From Pseudorhizobium pelagicum (lineage in GTDB: Bacteria; Pseudomonadota; Alphaproteobacteria; Rhizobiales; Rhizobiaceae): 64,000 nucleotides of DNA. The stretch lies in NCBI GenBank assembly GCA_000722615.1, contig JOKI01000019.1, positions 1 to 64,000 on the forward strand, given 5' to 3'. Numbering within the stretch: position 1 is the first letter of the stretch; the number at the start of each line of letters is the position of its first letter. The notes below the pieces were generated by a model that saw nothing but the letters and a program-made list of their open reading frames with translations, did no database searches and was not told where the DNA came from. Made by a program: the position numbers and the translations under genes. This document shows positions 57,682-64,000 of the stretch, piece after piece.

Positions 57682-58920
57682 ATGAGCAAGCTCACCTGGG
57701 CGCTCGCCGCCCTGCTCGCCCTTCTGCCGCCGGCAGCCACGGCCGCTTCCAGGGCGGAGGTGGAAGTCCAGTTCCAGCGATGGATCGCCGGCGATATAGC
57801 GGCCGAGGCGAAACGGAACGGTATTTCCGACACCACACTGAAGGCCGCATTCAACAGCGTGTCGCTCGACTGGGAGCTGCCGGATCTCGTGCCGCCGGGC
57901 AGCACACCGCCCCGGCAGCAGGACCAGAGCCAGGCGGAATTCTCCTCACCCGGGGCCTATTTCGCCGAGAACCGGCTGCAGGGACTGGCGGCCACCGGCC
58001 GCAGCCTCTCGGCCCAGCATGCGGCGACGCTTAGGAGCATCGAGGCGACCTACGGCGTGCCGGGCGAGATCGTCGTGGCGATCTGGGGCCGCGAGTCCGG
58101 TTTCGGCCGGGCGAAACTTCCGCATCCCGCCATCGAGGTGCTGGCGACGAAAGCCTTCATGTCGACGCGCAAGGAGATGTTCCGCTCGGAGCTGATCGCG
58201 GCATTGCACATGATCGAGGGCGGCGACATCTCCGCCGCGCAGATGATGGGGTCCTGGGCGGGCGCTTTGGGCCAGCCGCAATTCCTGCCCTCCAGCTACC
58301 TGAAATACGCCGTGGATTTCGATGGCGATGGCCGCCGCGACATCTGGAACTCGGTGCCCGATTCGCTGGCCTCCATCGCCAACTACCTGGCGCAGGAAGG
58401 CTGGCAGCGCGGGCGCGACTGGGGCTTCGAAGTTGATATCCCCGCCGGCGTCTCCTGCGCGCAGGAAGGGCCGGATCTGGCCAAGCCGATCTCCGCCTGG
58501 GCCTCCTCGGGCATAGGGCGCGTCTCAGGACGCCCCTTCCCTGACCAGGAGCTGCGTGCCGACGGCATGATGCTGGTGCCCGCCGGGCGCCACGGCCCGG
58601 AGTTCATCGTCACGCCGAACTTCTACGTCATCAAGCAGTACAACAACTCCGACCTCTACGCGCTCTTCATCGGCAATCTCGCCGACCGGATCGCCTACGG
58701 CAGCGGCGCCTTTCAGGCGACGTGGGGCAATGTCGGCAAGATGCTGCGGTCGGACGTTCTCGCCATGCAGAAGGCGCTCGTTGCCCAGGGCTATGACGTC
58801 GGCACCGTCGATGGGCTGGCGGGCTACAAGACGCGGCGGTCGCTCGGCGACTGGCAGGCAAAGAGCGGCCTGCAGCCGACCTGCTTCCCCGATGCCTCCC
58901 TGAAGGCCCGGCTGAAATAG
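57682..58920 (+). CDS. lytic murein transglycosylase (MltB type) with peptidoglycan-binding domain
   Basis: A 412-residue exported enzyme. A signal peptide covers 1-23. The SLT/MltB domain (about 25-330) has the catalytic Glu in AIWGRESGFG near residue 138, followed by QMMGSWAGALGQPQFLPSSY, characteristic of GH103. A C-terminal peptidoglycan-binding domain (about 350-412) has LAMQKALVAQGYDVGTVDG. It cleaves glycan strands with 1,6-anhydro formation. It starts nine bases after recR. Confidence 0.93.
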   Translation: MSKLTWALAALLALLPPAATAASRAEVEVQFQRWIAGDIAAEAKRNGISDTTLKAAFNSVSLDWELPDLVPPGSTPPRQQDQSQAEFSSPGAYFAENRLQGLAATGRSLSAQHAATLRSIEATYGVPGEIVVAIWGRESGFGRAKLPHPAIEVLATKAFMSTRKEMFRSELIAALHMIEGGDISAAQMMGSWAGALGQPQFLPSSYLKYAVDFDGDGRRDIWNSVPDSLASIANYLAQEGWQRGRDWGFEVDIPAGVSCAQEGPDLAKPISAWASSGIGRVSGRPFPDQELRADGMMLVPAGRHGPEFIVTPNFYVIKQYNNSDLYALFIGNLADRIAYGSGAFQATWGNVGKMLRSDVLAMQKALVAQGYDVGTVDGLAGYKTRRSLGDWQAKSGLQPTCFPDASLKARLK

Positions 58921-58925
58921 GTGCC

Positions 58926-60554
58926 TCAGTGCGGATCGATATGCGGCTGATGGAACACGTCGTCGCGGGTTGCCGGAATTGCCTGCCTCTCGATCATCCG
59001 GTGGACGCGCACCTTGTCGCCGCGGTGTAGCGCCAGGATACGGTCCGTCGTTTCCGCATCCGCCTGCGTGCGGCGCTGGTTGTGCCGGACATATTCCACC
59101 CAGGTCGGCACATGATAGGTCTCGGTCCATATCTCGGGGATCTGCAGGTCGCGCATCAGCGCCCAGTTGCGGGCGCCGTCGCGGAGGCGGATGCGCCGCC
59201 GCTCGGCCATCAGCGACAGGAATTCCGGCAGATCCTCGTCGTGGATCTCGTAGTCGATCTGGATCACGATCGGGCCGCTGCGGGGCTGGATCTCCAGCCC
59301 GAGCGCCGGCTCGACGAAGCGGTTCAGCGGGTCGAGGTTCAGTGACTGGAAATCCGGCATCGGCAGGCGCAGGCCGACGGCCGCGCCGCCGAGCATCAGG
59401 AGGCTGGACGCGATCAGGGCCGAGGCGGGGCTGATCGCTTCGGCCCAGGAGCCCCAGAGCCAGCTGCCGGCGGCAATGCCGCCAAAAGCCGCGGTCTGGT
59501 AAAGCGACAGGGCCCGCCCGACCACCCAGCGCGGTGCCGACAGCTGCACCACGGTGTTGAGAAGCGAGAGCGTCACCACCCAGCAGACGCCGGCCAGAAT
59601 CAGCGCGAGGAAGGTGACCACATTGCTCGTGCTGATCCCGATCACGGCGGCGCTCAGCGCAAAGCCGGCGAAACTGGTCCGGACGATCTCTTCGCTCTTG
59701 AGCCACTCCCGGATGCGGGCGTTCAGGAACGCGCCCACGATGCCGCCGACGCCGAAGGCGCCGAACATGATGCCGTAGGTCAGCGGACCGCCCTGGAGAA
59801 TGTCGCGGGCGACGATCGGCAGGAGCGCGAGGACCGAACCTGCGGATACGCCGAAGAGGAAGGCGCGCAGGATGACCTTCCCGAGGTTCGGCGACATCGA
59901 GACATAGCGCAGACCGGCAAAGACCGCTCCGGCCAGTCGTTCGCGCGGCAGCGGGTTCTTCGGGAAGTTCGGCTGCCAGCGCAGGAGCACGTAGATCAGC
60001 GAGAAATAGCTGAGCGCGTTGATGGCGAAAGCGGCCGCCGCGCCGGCCGCCGCCACGATGACGCCGCCCAAGGCCGGGCCGACGCTGCGGGTGATGTTGA
60101 AGCCGGCGCTGTTAAGGGAGACGGCCGCCGGAAGGTCGATCCGGGGGACGATATCGCCGACCGAGGCCTGCCAGGAGGGATTGTGGAGAGCCGTCCCGGT
60201 GCCGATCACGAAGGTGAAGCTGAGGAGCAGCCAGGGTGTCAGCCAGCCGGACCAGGCAAAGAAGGCCAGGAGGATCGAGGCCGCCAGCATCAGGAACTGG
60301 GCTGTCAGCATCACTCGACGGCGATCGAAGCTGTCGGCCAGCGCTCCGGAGACGACGGAAAACAGCATGATCGGAAGCGCCGTGGAGGCCTGTACCAGCG
60401 CCACCAGATTTTCCGAAGTCGTCAGCGCCGTCATCATCCAGGCCGCCCCGACAGCCTGGATCAGCCCGCCGAGATTGGAGGCAAGGCTCGCCAACCACAT
60501 GTTGCGATAGTTGTGGTGGCGCAGGGGCGCAAAAGGCGATGAGGGGGCAATCAC
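58926..60554 (-). CDS. MFS transporter with C-terminal dimeric-barrel-like domain
   Basis: A 542-residue protein. Residues about 12-405 hold twelve membrane helices of the MFS_3/enterobactin-exporter (EntS-like) class, with LASNLGGLIQAVGAAWMM and ALPIMLFSVVSGALADSFDR, the second containing the MFS loop. Residues about 420-530 are soluble and resemble antibiotic-biosynthesis-monooxygenase-type barrel domains (FLSLMAERRRIRLRDGARNW). Substrate unknown. Convergent with the transglycosylase gene. Confidence 0.85.
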   Translation of the reverse strand: MIAPSSPFAPLRHHNYRNMWLASLASNLGGLIQAVGAAWMMTALTTSENLVALVQASTALPIMLFSVVSGALADSFDRRRVMLTAQFLMLAASILLAFFAWSGWLTPWLLLSFTFVIGTGTALHNPSWQASVGDIVPRIDLPAAVSLNSAGFNITRSVGPALGGVIVAAAGAAAAFAINALSYFSLIYVLLRWQPNFPKNPLPRERLAGAVFAGLRYVSMSPNLGKVILRAFLFGVSAGSVLALLPIVARDILQGGPLTYGIMFGAFGVGGIVGAFLNARIREWLKSEEIVRTSFAGFALSAAVIGISTSNVVTFLALILAGVCWVVTLSLLNTVVQLSAPRWVVGRALSLYQTAAFGGIAAGSWLWGSWAEAISPASALIASSLLMLGGAAVGLRLPMPDFQSLNLDPLNRFVEPALGLEIQPRSGPIVIQIDYEIHDEDLPEFLSLMAERRRIRLRDGARNWALMRDLQIPEIWTETYHVPTWVEYVRHNQRRTQADAETTDRILALHRGDKVRVHRMIERQAIPATRDDVFHQPHIDPH

Positions 60555-60702
60555 GCGTATTCCAACTCGGCTGCGTCAGTTCGCTCAGGAGTATAGAGCG
60601 GCTCTGCCCGGAAGCCAGCCCGAAGGAGGCTTCGTTACCAAACACTTGCAAACGCCGGGCACAGGGCGTATATGGCAATCATATTCTTGATCGTTTGATG
60701 AA

Positions 60703-60735
60703 GGGTGGGGCCTGACCGGGACCCGCTCTTTTTTG
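60703..60735 (+). promoter_or_regulatory. candidate leader hairpin/attenuator before rimP
   Basis: GGGT (60703-60706) can pair with ACCC (60721-60724), with an inner GG/CC, and is followed by GCTC and TTTTTTG (60728-60734). It lies 55 bases before rimP. A rimP-leader family of attenuator-like elements is described in alphaproteobacteria; membership of this sequence needs a covariance search. The stem as drawn is weak. Confidence 0.4.
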
Positions 60736-60789
60736 TTAGGCGATCGACAAACCACAGGCTCTCCGGAGCCGGAATGTCGGAACCACTTC

Positions 60790-61377
60790 ATGTCGCAGAC
60801 CGAAAAAGAACCGCGCATCATCGTCGAGACCGGCGTCGAGCTCCGAATTGCCGAGATCATCGATCCGGTGATTGCCGACATGGGCTATCGCCTGGTCCGC
60901 GTTCGGCTGCTGAACCAGAACGGCCTGACGCTGCAGGTCATGGCGGAGCGCGACGACTCGACCATGACCGTCGAGGACTGCGAAAAGGTGTCGATGGCGA
61001 TTTCGCCTGTTCTCGACGTCGAAGATCCGGTAGATAAGGCCTACCATCTCGAGGTATCATCGCCCGGGATCGACCGGCCGATGGTGCGCAAGTCCGATTT
61101 CACCCGCTGGCATGGCCATATCGTGAAATGCGAGACTTCGATCATGGTCGACAATCGCAAGCGGTTCCGCGGCAAGATTGCCGAGACGAACGACGAAGGC
61201 TTTACGATCGAGCGCGACCAGGTGGCCTACGGCGAAGCGCCGAGCGTCACCATCCCCTTCACGGCGCTTTCGGAGGCCAAGCTGATCCTGACGGACGACC
61301 TGATCCGGGACGCACTGCGGGCCGACAAGCTCGCCAAGGCCCAGGCCGCCAATCAGAACGGCGAAGACGACGAATAG
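60790..61377 (+). CDS. rimP: ribosome maturation factor RimP
   Basis: A 195-residue 30S assembly factor. The N-terminal domain has [25 protein letters not shown] and the conserved [13 protein letters not shown] precedes the C-terminal SH3-like domain. An ATG at 60790 is chosen because the sequence before it is not conserved. It is the first gene of the rimP-nusA-ylxR-infB operon; the C-terminal extension is acidic, as in rhizobial RimP. Confidence 0.95.
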   Translation: MSQTEKEPRIIVETGVELRIAEIIDPVIADMGYRLVRVRLLNQNGLTLQVMAERDDSTMTVEDCEKVSMAISPVLDVEDPVDKAYHLEVSSPGIDRPMVRKSDFTRWHGHIVKCETSIMVDNRKRFRGKIAETNDEGFTIERDQVAYGEAPSVTIPFTALSEAKLILTDDLIRDALRADKLAKAQAANQNGEDDE

Positions 61378-61436
61378 CAATGGATTGATCGGCCCGCAGA
61401 GGCCGGAAACCTTTCGACTGACGGAGACGAACGACA

Positions 61437-63044
61437 ATGGCAGTGAGTGCAAACCGGCTTGAGCTTCTGCAGATTGCGGATGCAGTGGCACGCGAAAAGG
61501 TCATCGACCGCGAGATCGTGCTGGCTGCAATGGCCGACGCCATCCAGAAGGCGGCGCGCTCCCGCTACGGTTCGGAAACGAACATCCGCGCGGACATCAA
61601 CTCCAAGACCGGCGAGATCCGCCTGCAGCGCCTGCTCGAAGTCGTCGAGCAGGTCGAGGACTACGGCACCCAGATCGCTCTGGAGCTGGCCCGCGACCGC
61701 AACGTCGACGCCAAGCTCGGCGATTTCATCGCCGATCCGCTGCCACCCATGGATTTCGGCCGCATCGCAGCCCAGTCCGCCAAGCAGGTCATCGTGCAGA
61801 AGGTGCGTGAAGCCGAGCGCGATCGCCAGTTCGACGAGTTCAAGGACCGCGTCGGCGAGATCATCAACGGCACCGTCAAGCGCGTCGAATACGGCAACGT
61901 CATCGTCGACCTCGGCCGCGGCGAAGGCATCATCCGTCGCGACGAGATGATCCCGCGCGAGACCATGCGCTACGGCGACCGCGTGCGTGCCTATGTCTAC
62001 GACGTGCGCCGCGAACAGCGCGGCCCGCAGATCTTCCTGTCGCGCACCCATCCGCAGTTCATGGTGAAGCTGTTCACCATGGAAGTGCCGGAAATCTACG
62101 ACGGCATCATCGAGATCCGCTCGGTTGCCCGCGACCCCGGTTCGCGCGCCAAGATCGCCGTCATCTCCAACGACTCGTCGATCGACCCGGTCGGCGCCTG
62201 CGTCGGTATGCGCGGCTCCCGCGTCCAGGCCGTCGTCGGCGAACTGCAGGGCGAGAAGATCGACATCATTCCGTGGTCGAACGACCCGGCCTCGTTCATC
62301 GTCAACGCCCTGCAGCCGGCAGAAGTCGCCAAGGTCGTTCTGGACGAGGATGCCGAGCGCATCGAGGTCGTCGTTCCGGACGAACAGCTGTCGCTGGCGA
62401 TCGGTCGCCGCGGCCAGAACGTGCGCCTTGCCTCGCAGCTCACCGGCTGGGATATCGACATCCTGACGGAAGCGGAAGAATCCGAGCGCCGCCAGAAGGA
62501 ATTCAACGAACGCACCAACCTGTTCATGGATGCGCTGGACGTCGACGAGATGGTCGGCCAGGTGCTGGCCTCGGAAGGCTTCGCGGCCGTCGAGGAGCTG
62601 GCCTATGTCGAACTCGACGAGATCGCCTCGATCGAGGGCTTCGACGAGGATACGGCGCAGGAAATCCAGACCCGCGCCCGCGAGTTCCTGGAGAAGATCG
62701 AAGCCGAGATGGATGCCAAGCGCAGGGAACTGGGCGTCATGGATGAATTGCGCCAGATCGACGGCCTGACCGCTCCGATGCTGGTCGCGCTCGGCGAAGA
62801 CGGCATCAAGTCGGTGGAAGACTTCGCAGGCTGCGCTGCAGACGACCTGGTCGGCTGGAGCGAGCGCAAGGACGGCGAGACGAAGAAGTTCGAGGGTCTG
62901 TTCTCCAAGTTCGACGTATCGCGCACCGAGGCGGAAACCATGATCGTCCAGGCGCGTTTGATGGCCGGCTGGATCACCGAAGAGGACCTGGCTGCCGAGC
63001 AACCTGAAGAGGTCGAGGAGGCGGAAGCCGTCGTCGAGGAATGA
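61437..63044 (+). CDS. nusA: transcription termination/antitermination protein NusA
   Basis: A 535-residue RNA polymerase-binding factor. The N-terminal domain (1-130) is followed by an S1 domain (about 135-200, [21 protein letters not shown]), two KH domains (about 230-345, [16 protein letters not shown] and [14 protein letters not shown]) and C-terminal HhH repeats (about 370-500), ending in an acidic tail. The ATG at 61437 follows GGAG. The stop overlaps the next gene. Confidence 0.97.
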   Translation: MAVSANRLELLQIADAVAREKVIDREIVLAAMADAIQKAARSRYGSETNIRADINSKTGEIRLQRLLEVVEQVEDYGTQIALELARDRNVDAKLGDFIADPLPPMDFGRIAAQSAKQVIVQKVREAERDRQFDEFKDRVGEIINGTVKRVEYGNVIVDLGRGEGIIRRDEMIPRETMRYGDRVRAYVYDVRREQRGPQIFLSRTHPQFMVKLFTMEVPEIYDGIIEIRSVARDPGSRAKIAVISNDSSIDPVGACVGMRGSRVQAVVGELQGEKIDIIPWSNDPASFIVNALQPAEVAKVVLDEDAERIEVVVPDEQLSLAIGRRGQNVRLASQLTGWDIDILTEAEESERRQKEFNERTNLFMDALDVDEMVGQVLASEGFAAVEELAYVELDEIASIEGFDEDTAQEIQTRAREFLEKIEAEMDAKRRELGVMDELRQIDGLTAPMLVALGEDGIKSVEDFAGCAADDLVGWSERKDGETKKFEGLFSKFDVSRTEAETMIVQARLMAGWITEEDLAAEQPEEVEEAEAVVEE

Positions 63045-63724
63045 TGCCCGAAGGTCAAACGCAGGAGCCGGACGATGATGGGGACTTCCCCGTGAACGAC
63101 CGTACCTGCATCGTCACACGCGAAGCGGAGGCGCCGGAAGGCCTGATCCGCTTCGTGGCCGGCCCTGACGGGCAGGTGGTGCCGGACCTGAAGCGGCAGC
63201 TTCCCGGACGGGGATGCTGGGTCAAGATCGACCGGACGCTCGTCGACCGTGCGGTTCAGCGCAAGATCTTTGCGCGCGCGCTGAAGCAGGATGTGAAGGC
63301 GGACCCGGATCTGGGGGCCCTCGTCGACCGGCTGATTGCGGCCGACCTCGTCGGCATGATGAACATGGCTCGCAAGGCCGGCCAGTTCGTCAGCGGCGCG
63401 ACGAAGGTGGATGCCGCAGTTCGCTCGGGTGCCGCGCTGGCCGTCTTCCATGCGGCGGATGCGGCGGCCGACGGTGTCCGCAAGATCGACCAGGCGAGAA
63501 AGGCCTGGAAGTTCGGCACCGACGCCGAAGAAGACATACCGTCCTTTTCGTTCTTCACGAGCGCGGAAATGGACGACCTGATGGGCCAGAATGCGTTTAT
63601 CCATGCCTGCGCGCTTGCAGGGCAGGCGGGTGACGGTGTAGTGAAGCGCGCAACCATGCTCGATAAGTACCGCGGTGTCGGTCAGTCTGGAGCAGTTGGC
63701 GGCGCCCGCCGGCCAAACCTATGA
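63041..63724 (+). CDS. YlxR-type RNA-binding protein with L7Ae-like C-terminal domain
   Basis: A 227-residue protein. The N-terminal DUF448/YlxR domain (about 20-100) has DRTCIVTREAEAPEGLIRFV and PGRGCWVKIDR. Residues about 105-200 resemble the L7Ae/YlxQ RNA-binding fold (NMARKAGQFVSGATKVDAAV). The fusion is usual in Alphaproteobacteria. ATG starts at 63041 and 63044 are both possible and overlap the nusA stop. It lies between nusA and infB. Confidence 0.92.
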   Translation: MMPEGQTQEPDDDGDFPVNDRTCIVTREAEAPEGLIRFVAGPDGQVVPDLKRQLPGRGCWVKIDRTLVDRAVQRKIFARALKQDVKADPDLGALVDRLIAADLVGMMNMARKAGQFVSGATKVDAAVRSGAALAVFHAADAAADGVRKIDQARKAWKFGTDAEEDIPSFSFFTSAEMDDLMGQNAFIHACALAGQAGDGVVKRATMLDKYRGVGQSGAVGGARRPNL

Positions 63725-63824
63725 CGCGGCCACCGGCACCAGCCGGCCGCCGTACCGAGAGACATGAATTGATAGACGAGGTCTGATGTCGCCATCCGTC
63801 CTCGTTCGAAGGAACAGGAACGGA

Positions 63825-64000
63825 ATGACCGACAACAAAGACGACAAGACGCTTGGGGTTAAGAAGACCCTCACCCTGAAACCGTCAGGAGTGAGCCAGG
63901 GGACCGTGCGCCAGGATATGGGCCGTGGCCGCACCAAGGCGGTCGTGGTCGAAACCCGCAAGCGCCGTCCGATCCGCCCGGAAGACGACAAGCCTGCGTT
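63825..64000 (+). CDS. infB: translation initiation factor IF-2 (N-terminal part, cut by window end)
   Basis: Only the first 58 or so codons are in the window. The visible sequence begins [20 protein letters not shown] and continues with [21 protein letters not shown], the IF2 N-terminal segment of Rhizobiales. The position after ylxR supports the call. The GTPase domain lies beyond the edge. The ATG at 63825 follows AGGAAC; an in-frame ATG at 63786 is also possible. Confidence 0.93.
   Translation, partial: MTDNKDDKTLGVKKTLTLKPSGVSQGTVRQDMGRGRTKAVVVETRKRRPIRPEDDKPA

Noticed and set aside
61353..63002. A 549-codon minus-strand frame opposite nusA
   Set aside because: Antisense of a complete nusA; it is rich in residues expected from reverse reading of GC-biased codons and has no family resemblance.

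Overview
The window is an uninterrupted, high-G+C stretch of an alphaproteobacterial chromosome, most likely a member of the Rhizobiaceae. Grounds for this: protein families and gene neighbourhoods typical of that family (pncB, yejABEF, mgsA-glk-ABC transporter-dapB-gpmA, phn genes, dnaKJ, kdsB-pheA-nudC, ffs-dnaX-ybaB-recR, rimP-nusA-infB), promoter-like sites of the RpoH (CTTG-N17-CC) and EcfG/RpoE2 (GGAAC-N16-CGTT) types, and a candidate small RNA with CCTCCTCCC loops. I saw no rRNA, tRNA, CRISPR, prophage or insertion sequence. The genes are densely packed and mostly housekeeping. The species was not determined.

Layout. 1-3.8 kb: end of a sugar-nucleotide epimerase-like gene, two small proteins, pncB, a small membrane protein and ghrA. 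3.8-9.6 kb (minus): a YejABEF-type peptide ABC transporter. 9.8-15.7 kb (plus): mepA, mgsA, glk, an ABC exporter, dapB, gpmA. 15.8-29.0 kb: a complete phosphonate (C-P lyase) island: divergent regulator phnF, then phnGHIJKL, a hexapeptide-repeat transferase, the transporter phnCDE1E2, a DUF1045 protein, phnM and phnN. 29.0-34.3 kb: polA (minus), a MarR regulator, an M20 peptidase. 34.6-36.9 kb: a short-gene region with a cold-shock gene, a candidate anti-Shine-Dalgarno small RNA of the cuckoo/alpha-r14 type, and several small proteins, two of which have EcfG-type promoters. 37-42.7 kb: a class A penicillin-binding protein, dnaK, dnaJ. 42.8-53.9 kb: slyX-like gene, recF, MoeB/ThiF-like gene, GNAT, D-2-hydroxyacid dehydrogenase, SH3 protein, PfkB kinase, AEC transporter, membrane-anchored cytochrome c, kdsB, pheA, nudC, HIT. 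54-64 kb: SRP RNA, dnaX, ybaB, MOSC, recR, lytic transglycosylase, MFS transporter, and the rimP-nusA-ylxR-infB operon (infB cut by the window edge).

How it works together. The phn island encodes uptake of phosphonates (PhnCDE), C-P bond cleavage (PhnGHIJ with PhnK/L, then PhnM), and salvage of the ribose product toward PRPP (PhnN). No phnP is present in the window. The DUF1045 protein carries the two HxTx motifs of 2H phosphoesterases and is a candidate for the missing cyclic-phosphate step. Pho-box-like repeats precede phnG, phnC and the DUF1045 gene. A PhnF-type palindrome lies just upstream of phnG.

Most notable for follow-up: the small RNA at about 35.05-35.17 kb; DNA polymerase I with three of four proofreading acids replaced; the DUF1045/PhnP substitution idea; three near-perfect EcfG-type promoters in front of unknown small genes; a strong terminator between phnD and phnE1; and a 31-codon membrane-peptide ORF lying antisense inside the phn operon.
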